NCBI RefSeq assembly: GCF_000696095.1
Contig: NZ_BAYX01000002.1
Span: 434,001 to 498,000 of the forward strand
DNA length: 64,000 nt
Direction: 5' to 3'
Source: Rhizobium rhizogenes NBRC 13257
GTDB lineage: Bacteria; Pseudomonadota; Alphaproteobacteria; Rhizobiales; Rhizobiaceae
Notes under the pieces: generated by a model
Told to the model about the DNA's origin: nothing
What the model saw: only the letters and a program-made list of their open reading frames with translations
Databases searched by the model: none
Made by a program: the position numbers and the translations under genes
In this document: positions 53,022-61,847 of the stretch, piece after piece
Position numbering within the stretch: position 1 is the first letter of the stretch
Layout: each line of letters opens with the position of its first letter

Positions 53022-53349
53022 CTCAAATCTCCAAACGGTCGATGTCTCATCAATGCACGTTCTGTTTGTAAATTCGATAGCGGAGTAATCGCAATGCGGA
53101 TCTTTGCTGCCGTGGCCCCGGGGCGATATCTGCCGTATCCAGGGCAGATATCCCGCGGTCGGCCCCTAGGGCCATCGCCGTGGTTTTAACGCGGATGAAT
53201 CCGGCGTAACTGGCAGATCTTGCAAGAACCGGTCCTGATGAATCTTCAGAGGTCATAAGATATTCAGCTATGCATCTTTGACGTGAGGGGTTGCTTATAT
53301 TTTAATGAGCGGTAGATATTTGTGAGCCAACCGAAAAGGGGGAGTGCAC
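53022..53349. other. Spacer before the DUF3597 gene
   Basis: About 328 bases with no supported gene. Two copies of the word GATATCTGCC or its relative GGCAGATAT occur near 53128 and 53142, giving an imperfect inverted pair, TATCTGCC at 53127-53134 and GGCAGATA at 53143-53150. The DUF3597 promoter is expected at the right end. Confidence 0.4.
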
Positions 53350-53769
53350 ATGGGTATCTTCGACAAGATCAAGAATGCAATCTGGGGAGAGGCAAAGGCT
53401 GCCGAAGTTTCTCCCACGGCAACGCCAACCACCACAACTGGCACGGCACCTTCATCTTCCGCGCCGACGACGCCAGCTGCAACCGCGCCGGCCTCAACGA
53501 CATCGGCGTCCCCTGTGGATATCGCTTCGATCCTCGACGCGGCCGTGAAAAAGAGTGGTCAGAAACTCGATTGGAAACATTCGATCGTGGATCTGATGAA
53601 GGCGCTCGGGATGGATGCGAGCCTTACGGAACGCAAGGAGCTCGCACAGGAGCTGGGCTATACCGGCGATGCGGGCGATTCCGCCAAGATGAACATCTTC
53701 CTGCACAAGGCACTGCTGAAGAAGCTTTCGGACAATGGCGGCAAGGTGCCGGCCGATCTGCTCGATTGA
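53350..53769 (+). CDS. DUF3597 family protein
   Basis: A 139-residue protein starting MGIFDKIKNAIWGEAKA, with a low-complexity Thr/Ala/Ser/Pro linker (about 20-56) and a conserved C-terminal domain: DIASILDAAVKKSGQKLDWKHSIVDLMKALGMDASL and ERKELAQELGYTGD. This is the DUF3597 layout. It has been compared with LysM-less BON-like proteins by position only; function unknown. The ATG at 53350 follows GGGGGAG; a GTG two codons earlier is possible. Confidence 0.85.
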   Translation: MGIFDKIKNAIWGEAKAAEVSPTATPTTTTGTAPSSSAPTTPAATAPASTTSASPVDIASILDAAVKKSGQKLDWKHSIVDLMKALGMDASLTERKELAQELGYTGDAGDSAKMNIFLHKALLKKLSDNGGKVPADLLD

Positions 53770-54192
53770 TTGCAGCAGGCTTATGGCGCGCTGCATCTGG
53801 AGCGGCGCCATAAGTTTACGTTGTAGACAAGCGATCACTGAGATCGTGGCTTTCAGCGCCCTTTCCCTTTATCGGAGAGGGCGCTTTGCGTTGGCGGGGC
53901 GCCATCGGCTTGATAAGCGCGGGTGCAATCCCGCTGCCGGCATCTGGAACTATTTCCTCGGCATCCCTATCTAAGCTGCTGAACCGGCAAATGCTTTTAC
54001 GTCTTTCCGGATCGGCCGGCGAAACCTTCGCGGTGAATCTGTGCCGAGGGCCGCTCACTGCCCGTCATCGGCCATACTTCACCAAGAACAGGGCCTGCAA
54101 TTAAGTCTTGCGCAAATGCGATGAAAGCCTTAAACGGCGGCACTAAACCGGTTCGCCGGGGTCACTCATTTACGTTCACAGGAAGCATTCAA
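53770..54192. other. Spacer between DUF3597 and tuf
   Basis: About 423 bases without a supported gene. A hairpin, AGCGCCCT at 53855-53862 with AGGGCGCT at 53878-53885, may end the DUF3597 transcript, although no T-run follows. The rest should contain the tuf promoter and leader; I could not identify it confidently. Confidence 0.45.
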
Positions 54193-55368
54193 ATGGCAAA
54201 GAGTAAGTTTGAGCGCAATAAGCCGCACGTTAACATCGGCACGATTGGCCACGTTGACCACGGCAAGACGTCTCTGACGGCAGCGATCACGAAGTACTTC
54301 GGTGAGTTCAAGGCGTATGACCAGATCGACGCTGCACCGGAAGAAAAGGCCCGCGGCATCACGATTTCGACGGCACACGTTGAATATGAGACGCCTGCTC
54401 GTCACTACGCCCACGTCGACTGCCCCGGCCACGCTGACTATGTCAAGAACATGATCACGGGTGCGGCACAGATGGACGGCGCGATCCTGGTTTGCTCGGC
54501 TGCTGACGGCCCGATGCCGCAGACGCGCGAACACATCCTGCTCGCCCGCCAGGTTGGCGTTCCGGCGATCGTTGTGTTCCTGAACAAGGTCGACCAGGTT
54601 GACGACGCCGAGCTTCTCGAGCTCGTCGAGCTTGAAGTTCGCGAACTTCTGTCGTCCTACGACTTCCCGGGCGACGACATCCCGGTCATCAAGGGTTCGG
54701 CACTTGCTGCTCTTGAAGATTCGGACAAGAAGATCGGCGAAGACTCGATCCGCGAGCTGATGGCTGCTGTTGACGCCTACATTCCGACGCCTGAGCGTCC
54801 GATCGACCTGCCGTTCCTGATGCCGATCGAAGACGTGTTCTCGATCTCTGGCCGTGGTACGGTTGTGACGGGCCGCGTTGAGCGTGGTATCGTCAAGGTT
54901 GGCGAAGAAGTCGAGATCGTCGGCATTCGTCCGACCTCGAAGACGACGGTTACCGGCGTTGAAATGTTCCGCAAGCTGCTCGATCAGGGTCAGGCTGGCG
55001 ACAACATCGGCGCACTGGTTCGCGGTGTGAACCGTGACGGCGTCGAGCGTGGCCAGATCCTGTGCAAACCGGGCTCTGTCAAGCCGCACAAGAAGTTCAT
55101 GGCAGAAGCCTACATCCTGACGAAGGAAGAAGGCGGCCGTCATACGCCGTTCTTCACGAACTACCGTCCGCAGTTCTACTTCCGTACGACGGACGTGACG
55201 GGCATCGTCACGCTTCCGGAAGGCACGGAAATGGTTATGCCAGGCGACAACATCACTGTTGAAGTCGAGCTGATCGTTCCGATCGCAATGGAAGAAAAGC
55301 TGCGCTTCGCTATCCGTGAAGGCGGCCGTACCGTCGGCGCCGGCATCGTTGCCAGCATCGTTGAGTAA
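54193..55368 (+). CDS. tuf: Elongation factor Tu
   Basis: GTPase that brings aminoacyl-tRNA to the ribosome. The 391-residue product starts [20 protein letters not shown] with P-loop GHVDHGKT at 19-26, the switch II region [16 protein letters not shown] and a SAL-type base-binding motif (GSALAAL). Domains 2 and 3 follow. The codon choice is noticeably biased, as expected of a highly expressed gene. The frame is open upstream but the ATG at 54193 is the family start. Most alphaproteobacteria carry two tuf copies; only this one is in view. Confidence 0.98.
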   Translation: MAKSKFERNKPHVNIGTIGHVDHGKTSLTAAITKYFGEFKAYDQIDAAPEEKARGITISTAHVEYETPARHYAHVDCPGHADYVKNMITGAAQMDGAILVCSAADGPMPQTREHILLARQVGVPAIVVFLNKVDQVDDAELLELVELEVRELLSSYDFPGDDIPVIKGSALAALEDSDKKIGEDSIRELMAAVDAYIPTPERPIDLPFLMPIEDVFSISGRGTVVTGRVERGIVKVGEEVEIVGIRPTSKTTVTGVEMFRKLLDQGQAGDNIGALVRGVNRDGVERGQILCKPGSVKPHKKFMAEAYILTKEEGGRHTPFFTNYRPQFYFRTTDVTGIVTLPEGTEMVMPGDNITVEVELIVPIAMEEKLRFAIREGGRTVGAGIVASIVE

Positions 55369-55392
55369 TCCTCGGATTATTCCTTGATTACG

Positions 55393-55422
55393 AAGGCCCC
55401 GCTGGAAACAGCGGGGCCTTTC
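55393..55422 (+). terminator. tuf intrinsic terminator
   Basis: AAGGCCCCGCT (55393-55403) pairs perfectly with AGCGGGGCCTT (55410-55420) around GGAAAC, followed by a short T-run; 24 bases after the tuf stop. Confidence 0.88.
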
Positions 55423-55472
55423 GCATTTCGGGACGGAGGAGGCGTAGGCCTCTATCTGGTGACCACGGCGGG

Positions 55473-55979
55473 CTACGTCAGAGCAGCAAAAGCTCGGCGA
55501 AGGATATCGGCAACGAAGTCACTCTTGCCGCCGGTATAGTGATCCCAATCGCCATTCGCTTCTTCAGCCAGCCGTCGCTTCAGCGTTGCATAGTTTTCGG
55601 CCATTTCAGGATGGGCGCAAAGGTAATCGCGAAAGAGGACGCGATCACGATGGGCGGGATTATCAGACAGGCATAGATAAAGACGAGTTCCGTAGGGTGC
55701 TTCATCCTTGGTGAACGCCCATCTGTCGGCTCCGTACGGATCGCCGTGAAAGACATAACCATCCTTCTTAAGATGTTCGGTGGCGTTGATCCTGGCTTCA
55801 TTCGATGAGAGCACTGCGTCGATATCGAGCTTTGGCTTGGCGCAAAGTCCCGGAACGGATGTGCTGCCGATATGATGGATGTCTGCGGGATGGCCGAGCA
55901 GGGTGGCGATAGCCGCGCTCCTGCTCTGGAAGAGAGCAGGCCATGCGGGATCGTAGTCGACAAGCCTGATCGGACGCAT
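55473..55979 (-). CDS. GrpB family protein (UPF0157)
   Basis: A 168-residue member of the GrpB/UPF0157 family, with a nucleotidyltransferase-like fold. The typical DYDPAWPALFQS start, IHHIGSTSVPGLCAKPKLDIDAV near 35-57 (acidic pair in the LDIDAV strand) and FRDYLCAHPEMAENYATLKRRLA are all visible. Function unknown, although relatives include the GrpB domain fused to CoaE. The ATG at 55979 is preceded by GGTGAGG; an upstream ATG at 56006 is possible. Convergent with tuf. Confidence 0.9.
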   Translation of the reverse strand: MRPIRLVDYDPAWPALFQSRSAAIATLLGHPADIHHIGSTSVPGLCAKPKLDIDAVLSSNEARINATEHLKKDGYVFHGDPYGADRWAFTKDEAPYGTRLYLCLSDNPAHRDRVLFRDYLCAHPEMAENYATLKRRLAEEANGDWDHYTGGKSDFVADILRRAFAALT

Positions 55980-56115
55980 GCGCCTCACCCTTGAACGTTC
56001 CACCACTGCTCAGGGATCTTTAATCCGCCGGCTGAGACAATCCGACTGCTTCACCCGTCTTGCGAAACGCCGGAAACGGTCTATCTATCGCTCGATTTTA
56101 CCAGGAGGAGATTTC

Positions 56116-57009
56116 ATGAAGAAGCGTATTTTGTTCACCGGCGGCAGCGGCAAGGCCGGGCGTCACACGGTTCCCTGGCTGGTCGAAGCCGGCTACGAGG
56201 TCCACAATATCGATCTCGTGCCGCTGAACAGCCCCGGCGTCACCAATTTGCAGGCCGATGTCACTGATGCGGGACAAGTTTATAACGTCCTCACCATGCA
56301 TCGTGATTTCCCCGATCTCAATCAGGGCAAGGGCGTGCAACCCTATGACGCCGTGGTGCATTTCGCCGCCGTGCCGCGCATCCTCTTAAAGCCGGACAAC
56401 GAGACCTTCCGCATCAACACGATGAGCACCTATAACGTCATCGAAGCGGCGGCGAAGCTCGGCGTCAAGAAGATCATCGTCGCCTCCAGCGAGACCACCT
56501 ATGGCGTCTGCTTCGCCGAGGGCCATCGCGATTTCCACCAGTTTCCGCTGGAGGAGGACTATGATGTCAATCCGATGGATTCCTACGGCCTCTCCAAGGT
56601 CCTGAATGAAAAGACGGCCCGCGCCTTTGCCGAACGCTTCGGCATCGACATCTATGCGCTGCGCATCGGCAACGTTATCGAGCCGCATGAATATGAGCGC
56701 TTCCCGGAATTTTTCGCCGATAGCGAAATCCGCAAGCGCATCGCCTGGAGCTATATCGACGCCCGCGATCTTGGCCAGATCGTCCATCTCTGCATCGAAA
56801 AGAGCGGCCTCGGCTTCCAGGTGTTCAACGCCGCCAATGACACGGTGTCGGCCAACACGCCGTCGCGCGAACTCGCGGCCAAGCACTTTCCGAACGTGCC
56901 TTTCACCCGCGAGATCGGCGAATATGAAGGCCTGCTCTCCAACCGCAAGATCCGCGAGGTCCTCGGCTTCAAGGAGGAGCATGACTGGCGGCGTTATGTG
57001 AAGGTTTGA
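56116..57009 (+). CDS. NAD-dependent epimerase/dehydratase (SDR family)
   Basis: A 297-residue extended SDR. The nucleotide-binding motif TGGSGKAG is at 7-14, a DLV acidic residue follows strand 2, and the catalytic SSETTYG and YGLSK motifs (near 118 and 157) are present. The length and SETTYG pattern fit sugar-nucleotide or uronate-type epimerase/dehydrogenase enzymes, but the substrate cannot be read. The ATG at 56116 has a perfect AGGAGGAG site. Two probable sugar transferase genes follow 325 bases later, hinting at a glycan role (inference). Confidence 0.85.
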   Translation: MKKRILFTGGSGKAGRHTVPWLVEAGYEVHNIDLVPLNSPGVTNLQADVTDAGQVYNVLTMHRDFPDLNQGKGVQPYDAVVHFAAVPRILLKPDNETFRINTMSTYNVIEAAAKLGVKKIIVASSETTYGVCFAEGHRDFHQFPLEEDYDVNPMDSYGLSKVLNEKTARAFAERFGIDIYALRIGNVIEPHEYERFPEFFADSEIRKRIAWSYIDARDLGQIVHLCIEKSGLGFQVFNAANDTVSANTPSRELAAKHFPNVPFTREIGEYEGLLSNRKIREVLGFKEEHDWRRYVKV

Positions 57010-57334
57010 GGCGAAGCGATACCGGGCGCGGCAATCGCGTCCGGTCGAACCTGCGGCAAGGGGAGGGCGCGCCTCTCCATTTGTTACGGCCGAAAACCAA
57101 AAATGCTTCCGCAAACACTCGACAAATATCTGGGTTAAAGTAAGTAGGTTTGCATTCGCAAGGCGTATCGGGGAAATTGCAATGGCATTTGACGATACAG
57201 TCGCGATCGGTGTTCGGAGCGGGCATGGTATGGCTCATGCGCCGGCACGATGTCCGGCAGCGCGACCTGCGCTGCGACGGAAAGATGTTTTTAGTCGGCT
57301 GATCTCCTAGGCGGTCGGCCGTTTAGGAGGGACC
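57010..57334. other. Spacer between epimerase and glycosyltransferase genes
   Basis: About 325 bases without a supported gene. A GC hairpin (CCGGGCGCG near 57023 with CGCGTCCGG near 57037) may end the epimerase transcript. A minus-strand open frame across it shows no family pattern. The right end has a strong TTAGGAGG site for the next gene. Confidence 0.45.
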
Positions 57335-58021
57335 ATGAACGACGGTGTTGCACGTATTTTTGTCGGCTTCGACTCTAAGGAAGTTGTCGCCTATCACGTT
57401 CTCGCACAAAGCATAATCGAGCGCTCCTCGATCCCGGTGGTGTTTTCGCCGATCGTGCTCAGCAATCTCGAGGGCGTTTTCACGCGCGAGCGCAATCCGT
57501 TGCAATCGACCGAGTTCTCCTTCTCCCGCTTCCTGGTTCCCTACCTCAGCGATTTCGAGGGCTGGAGCATCTTCATGGATTGCGACATGCTCGCCCGCGC
57601 CGATATTGCCGAGCTCTGGAAGCTGCGCGACGATCGCTATGCCGCCATGTGCGTCAAGCACGATTACCAGCCGAAGGTCGAAACCAAGTTCCTCGGCCAG
57701 ACCCAGACCAAATATGAGAAGAAGAACTGGTCGAGCATGATCCTGTTCAACAATGCCAAGTGCAAGGCATTGACGAAGGATTTCGTTAACACAGCCACCG
57801 GCCTTCAACTCCATCAGTTCAAGTGGCTGGAAAGCGACGATCAGATCGGCGAGGTTCCCGTGACTTGGAATTATCTCGTCAACGAGTACGATCGCCGTGA
57901 AGACGCCAAGCTCGTGCACTTCACCGATGGCGGGCCGTATTTCGACGAGTATCGCAACGACGATTATGCCGACGAATGGTTCGCCATGCGCGACCGCCTA
58001 TTGCACGTCCAGCAGAAATAA
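57335..58021 (+). CDS. Probable glycosyltransferase (GT-A, GT8-like)
   Basis: A 228-residue protein that reads as a small GT-A-fold glycosyltransferase. It begins RIFVGFDSKEVVAYHVLAQS, has SFSRFLVPYLSDFEG and the metal-binding DxD at 82-84 (FMDCDMLARADI), and a conserved-looking NWSSMILFNNAKC and TWNYLVNEY segment with a late HFTDGGPYF, similar to the acceptor region of GT8 enzymes. No signal peptide or membrane segment. The ATG at 57335 has TTAGGAGGGACC. It is 18 bases from the next gene, so they form one unit. Confidence 0.78.
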   Translation: MNDGVARIFVGFDSKEVVAYHVLAQSIIERSSIPVVFSPIVLSNLEGVFTRERNPLQSTEFSFSRFLVPYLSDFEGWSIFMDCDMLARADIAELWKLRDDRYAAMCVKHDYQPKVETKFLGQTQTKYEKKNWSSMILFNNAKCKALTKDFVNTATGLQLHQFKWLESDDQIGEVPVTWNYLVNEYDRREDAKLVHFTDGGPYFDEYRNDDYADEWFAMRDRLLHVQQK

Positions 58022-58039
58022 CAAGAACAGGATCAGGGC

Positions 58040-58924
58040 GTGACATCGGAAACAGCGACCGACAAGCCTGCTTTCCCGGCAGCGGGAGCCGCGGCAGGTC
58101 TGACGACTGCCGAGGAGTGGCGCTCCATACTGACTGCGTTTTCCCATATCGTCCTTGTCGCCAACAGTGACACGGTCGATATCGGGAGCCTTCAGGCGCA
58201 GTATCCGTCGACCGCCCTCTTCGTCTTCTTCAATAAAGTCTACAAGGTGCTGGATCGCCCCTTCCTCGGGCACTCGCTGCTGATCTCGCGCGGCCAGCCG
58301 CGCGGTGCCAACATCGTCTATCGGGGCGAGGTGGGCGAGGTGGTAAAGTTTTTCCCCAGGGAATATTTCCTCGGCATCATGAACATTCGCCTCGGTCTCG
58401 AGGAGAAGCTCAATCCCGCCGCTGATTTCCAGGGCGCGCCGACCGGCCATCTCGATCTCGTCGGTTTCTGCGGTGATCTCTACACGGAGGCCAAGACGCC
58501 AACCAGCGGCTTTGCCCTGGCGCTTTGGCTGAGCGATCTGAAATTGCCCGGCGCCATCGTGCTGGCCGGCTTCTCGGCCAAGCGCAGTGAAAAGTGGAGG
58601 GTGGTCTCGGTCCACGACTGGAGCTTCGAGCAGACCTTCCTGCGTCTCTTCGCTCGGCTGGGCAAGATCACTATCCATGGTGGCGTTTCCGCCAATGCCT
58701 ATACCCGGCTTGCCGAGCGCTTCTCGGAGGTTCCGCCCGCCGAAATTTCGTTGGCGGTGGCGGAAGTGCTGTCCGAGCGGCTGGGCAATACCGATGCCCA
58801 GGTCGACAAGCTGATTTCACTGACCAACGTGATTCGCTCCACGGACAATTTCCTGCGCCGTTTGCGGCCGAAATTTCTGAAGGGGAAGCCCAAGGGGACG
58901 CCCGGCGAGCAGAAGGAAGGCTAA
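58040..58924 (+). CDS. Possible sialyltransferase-like (GT29-type) sugar transferase
   Basis: A 294-residue protein without signal peptide. I cannot assign a family confidently. Its order of motifs resembles GT29 enzymes (including LPS Kdo transferase WaaZ-like proteins): LVANSDTVDIG near 39-49 with FFNK at 63-66 (motif L-like), PTSGFALALWLSDLKLPG near 154-171 ending in AGFS (motif S-like) and HDWSFE at 192-197 (HxxxxE). GTG start at 58040, 18 bases after the GT8-like gene. A basic tail (RRLRPKFLKGKPKG) suggests membrane association. Inference from motif order only. Confidence 0.45.
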   Translation: MTSETATDKPAFPAAGAAAGLTTAEEWRSILTAFSHIVLVANSDTVDIGSLQAQYPSTALFVFFNKVYKVLDRPFLGHSLLISRGQPRGANIVYRGEVGEVVKFFPREYFLGIMNIRLGLEEKLNPAADFQGAPTGHLDLVGFCGDLYTEAKTPTSGFALALWLSDLKLPGAIVLAGFSAKRSEKWRVVSVHDWSFEQTFLRLFARLGKITIHGGVSANAYTRLAERFSEVPPAEISLAVAEVLSERLGNTDAQVDKLISLTNVIRSTDNFLRRLRPKFLKGKPKGTPGEQKEG

Positions 58925-59138
58925 AACCTGCCGATGCATCGCCGCTGATAGATCGCGAGACGCCCGCAATTCCCTACCACCGGTGGCACGGCGACGGTTT
59001 GCGCCGGACGAAGCGGTGGACCCGATTGGGAAAAAACAAAAAACGCACTTGCCAATCGTTTCATCCCGTCTTAAAGGAGCGCCATGTTTCCGAAAGGCAC
59101 TGGCGGGCAACCGCACGGAGCCGGTTATTGAAACATGA

Positions 59139-59214
<76 letters not shown>

Positions 59215-59308
59215 TTTTCCTTAATTTGACTGGCGCGTCGTTTCGCTGCTTCTTGGGTTGGGGATATGCCGGTTTGGCGGCAAATTTTCGAAAGCATCGA
59301 ATTCTCTC

Positions 59309-59337
59309 TTGTTAAATCGGGAATCGGTGTTTATGTA
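59309..59337 (+). promoter_or_regulatory. Candidate promoter upstream of secE-nusG
   Basis: TTGTTA at 59309-59314 and TATGTA at 59332-59337 are 17 bases apart, about 70 bases before the secE ATG. It fits a sigma-70-type promoter only loosely; transcription may also run in from tRNA-Trp. Confidence 0.4.
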
Positions 59338-59409
59338 GGGGTTCAACAGACACGCGGTGCGTGGGGCTGATATGTTCAGCTTTACGCGCCGTAATTGCGT
59401 GGGCAGTCA

Positions 59410-59610
59410 ATGGCATCCAAATCGAATCCACTAGCGTTTCTGCAGCAGGTCCGCTCCGAGACGTCGAAAATCACTTGGCCGTCCCGCCGCGAGACGATGA
59501 TCTCGACGGTTATGGTGCTGGTCATGGTCGTTTTTGCTTCGCTGTTTTTCTTTGCCGCTGACCAGCTCATCGGCTGGATTCTCGGCTACGTGCTGAACAC
59601 CGGCAATTGA
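59410..59610 (+). CDS. secE: Preprotein translocase subunit SecE
   Basis: A 66-residue inner-membrane subunit of SecYEG. It has the short single-helix form: cytoplasmic LAFLQQVRSETSKITWPSRRET followed by one membrane segment (about 30-56). Start at ATG 59410; an upstream in-frame extension is not family-like. nusG follows 18 bases later, the standard secE-nusG pair. Confidence 0.95.
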   Translation: MASKSNPLAFLQQVRSETSKITWPSRRETMISTVMVLVMVVFASLFFFAADQLIGWILGYVLNTGN

Positions 59611-59628
59611 TATCGAGTGGAGATGAAC

Positions 59629-60159
59629 ATGGCGGCACGTTGGTACATCGTCCACGCTTATTCTAATTTCGAAAAGAAAGTGGCTGAATCCATCGAGGAG
59701 AAGGCCAAGCAGAAGGGTCTCGGACATCTGTTCGAAAAGATCCTCGTGCCGACCGAGAAGGTGGTTGAAGTGCGTCGCGGCCGTAAGGTTGATAGCGAGC
59801 GCAAGTTCTTCCCGGGTTATGTGCTGGTTCGCGCCAACCTGACGGATGAAGCCTATCACCTGATCAAGAATACGCCGAAGGTCACTGGCTTCCTCGGCTC
59901 TGACAATAAGCCTGTTCCGATTCCGGATTATGAAGCTGATCGCATTCTCGGTCAGGTCCAGGAAGGTGTCGAGCGGCCAAAGGCTTCCGTGTCCTTCGAG
60001 ATCGGCGAACAGGTCCGCGTTTCGGATGGTCCGTTCGCTTCGTTCAACGGCACGGTTCAGGATGTGGACGAAGAGCGTTCGCGCCTGAAGGTGGAAGTTT
60101 CGATCTTCGGCCGCGCTACGCCGGTCGAGCTGGAATACAGTCAGGTCGAAAAAGTCTGA
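59629..60159 (+). CDS. nusG: Transcription termination/antitermination protein NusG
   Basis: A 176-residue transcription elongation factor. The N-terminal domain begins WYIVHAYSNFEKKVAESI and includes FPGYVLVRANLTDEAYHLIKNTPKVTGFLG; the C-terminal KOW domain has GEQVRVSDGPFASFNGTVQDVDEERSRLKV. The ATG at 59629 is chosen because GTGGAG lies seven bases before it; ATG 59623 and GTG 59617 are in frame. Confidence 0.97.
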   Translation: MAARWYIVHAYSNFEKKVAESIEEKAKQKGLGHLFEKILVPTEKVVEVRRGRKVDSERKFFPGYVLVRANLTDEAYHLIKNTPKVTGFLGSDNKPVPIPDYEADRILGQVQEGVERPKASVSFEIGEQVRVSDGPFASFNGTVQDVDEERSRLKVEVSIFGRATPVELEYSQVEKV

Positions 60160-60380
60160 TTGTCTATTGATTGGAAAGATCAGTCATTGCTGGCTGGTCT
60201 TTCGTTCGGGTTTTGATGTAAGTAAGTAAATACTTATTTACATCTCGCGGCTTCGCCGCAATCCGCGTGGAAGGGTAGGGGTCTTAGCCGGACTTTCTGA
60301 CCCGCACCACGCAACCGCAGCCGCCGGAGCAATCCGGCAGAAGAGGCCGGGCAACCGGTCAGTTAGAAAGGCAGAGAGAA
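60160..60380 (+). promoter_or_regulatory. Leader of the rplK-rplA unit with two dyads
   Basis: Two hairpin-forming sites are visible: GAAAGATCAG/CTGGTCTTTC at 60174-60203 (one G-T pair; could terminate nusG) and GATGTAAGTAAG/CTTATTTACATC at 60215-60244 (one mismatch), an AT-rich dyad that may be an operator or promoter region. In other bacteria L1 represses the L11 operon through its leader; I cannot identify that element here with certainty. Confidence 0.5.
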
Positions 60381-60812
60381 ATGGCTAAAAAAGTTGCAGG
60401 CCAGCTCAAGCTGCAGGTAAAGGCCGGCTCGGCGAATCCGTCGCCGCCGATCGGTCCTGCGCTTGGTCAGCGTGGCATTAACATCATGGAATTCTGCAAG
60501 GCGTTCAATGCCGCCACGCAGGAAATGGAAAAGGGTATGCCGATCCCGGTCGTCATCACCTACTACCAGGACAAGTCCTTCACCTTCGTCATGAAGCAGC
60601 CGCCGGTCAGCTACTTCCTGAAGAAGGAAGCGAAGATCCAGTCCGGCTCGAAGACGCCCGGCAAGGGCGCCAAGGCCGGTACCCTCACCAGGGCTCAGGT
60701 GCAGTCTATCGCCCAAGCCAAGATGAAGGATCTGAACGCCGCCGATATCGAAGGCGCAATGGCCATGATCGAGGGCTCTGCCCGCGCCATGGGCCTGGAA
60801 GTGGTAGGTTAA
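60381..60812 (+). CDS. rplK: 50S ribosomal protein L11
   Basis: A 143-residue protein of the GTPase-associated centre. It starts [20 protein letters not shown], has [24 protein letters not shown] and the C-terminal rRNA-binding domain ending [12 protein letters not shown]. rplA follows 4 bases after its stop, the standard pair. Confidence 0.98.
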   Translation: MAKKVAGQLKLQVKAGSANPSPPIGPALGQRGINIMEFCKAFNAATQEMEKGMPIPVVITYYQDKSFTFVMKQPPVSYFLKKEAKIQSGSKTPGKGAKAGTLTRAQVQSIAQAKMKDLNAADIEGAMAMIEGSARAMGLEVVG

Positions 60813-60816
60813 GATC

Positions 60817-61515
60817 ATGGTTGCAAAGCGTATTCAGAAGATCCGCGAAGGCGTTGATCCCACAAAGCTCTATGCTCTGACCCAGGCCATCGGCATGGTC
60901 AAGGAACGGGCTATCGCAAAGTTCGATGAAACCATCGAAGTTTCCATGAACCTCGGTGTTGACCCGCGTCACGCTGACCAGATGGTTCGCGGCGTCGTCA
61001 ACCTGCCGAACGGCACTGGCCGCTCGGTTCGCGTTGCGGTTTTCGCACGCGGCGCCAAGGCTGATGAAGCCAAGGCTGCCGGTGCTGACATCGTCGGTGC
61101 GGAAGAGCTGGTAGAAATCGTTCAGGGCGGCAAGATCGACTTCGATCGTTGCATCGCGACCCCGGACATGATGCCGCTCGTCGGTCGTCTCGGTAAGGTT
61201 CTCGGCCCGCGCGGCATGATGCCGAACCCGAAGGTCGGCACGGTTACCATGGACGTCAAGGGCGCTGTTGAAGCCTCCAAGGGCGGCGCAGTTGAGTTCC
61301 GCGTCGAGAAGGCTGGTATCGTCCATGCCGGTATCGGCAAGGCTTCCTTCGACGCCAAGGCGCTGGAAGAAAACATCCGCGCTTTCGCCGACGCCGTCAT
61401 CAAGGCGAAGCCGGCTGGCGCCAAGGGCAACTACGTCAAGCGCGTAGCTATCTCTTCGACCATGGGTCCGGGCGTCAAGATCGAGCTTGCCTCGGTCACG
61501 GCTCCGAACGCCTAA
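60817..61515 (+). CDS. rplA: 50S ribosomal protein L1
   Basis: A 232-residue protein of the L1 stalk. It has [20 protein letters not shown] at the N-terminus, [40 protein letters not shown] and the C-terminal [18 protein letters not shown]1 often represses its own operon. Start at ATG 60817, four bases after the rplK stop. Confidence 0.98.
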   Translation: MVAKRIQKIREGVDPTKLYALTQAIGMVKERAIAKFDETIEVSMNLGVDPRHADQMVRGVVNLPNGTGRSVRVAVFARGAKADEAKAAGADIVGAEELVEIVQGGKIDFDRCIATPDMMPLVGRLGKVLGPRGMMPNPKVGTVTMDVKGAVEASKGGAVEFRVEKAGIVHAGIGKASFDAKALEENIRAFADAVIKAKPAGAKGNYVKRVAISSTMGPGVKIELASVTAPNA

Positions 61516-61847
61516 TGATTTTGGCCGGGCGTTAAGCCCGGCTTATTAAGAATTCCCGGCCTTTCGAGGCCGGGATATCCGGAGAAATCCGGAATTCCTG
61601 TCCGAGATTGCAGGTGGTTATCCCTTAATCACTTAAGCCTGCATGAGACGGGTAAGACCCGAATTTTGATGAAGCTTTGCTTCGATGAACTCGGTTCGAG
61701 CCTTGGATGCCTTGTGCCTTGGAGCCTTACGGCTCGAGCGCGAGGGGACAGGATCCTCAAGCGTCGCTTGGGATCTCTTTTGATCCCAGGAGGCAAAAGG
61801 CAACCCGGCAGGCCCGTTAACCCGGTCCTGTCAACTGGAGAAAAGCA
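61516..61847 (+). promoter_or_regulatory. rplJ-rplL leader (probable L10 regulatory leader)
   Basis: A 332-base spacer with many hairpins: GCCGGGC/GCCCGGC at 61524-61542; CCCGGCCT-TTCG-AGGCCGGG at 61555-61574, a perfect stem with a stable UUCG loop; and CAAGC/GCTTG (61758-61770) overlapping a TGGGATC/GATCCCA stem (61769-61788) shortly before the rplJ start, so these two are mutually exclusive. Such a leader is where the L10(L12)4 complex regulates translation in other bacteria. Confidence 0.65.
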
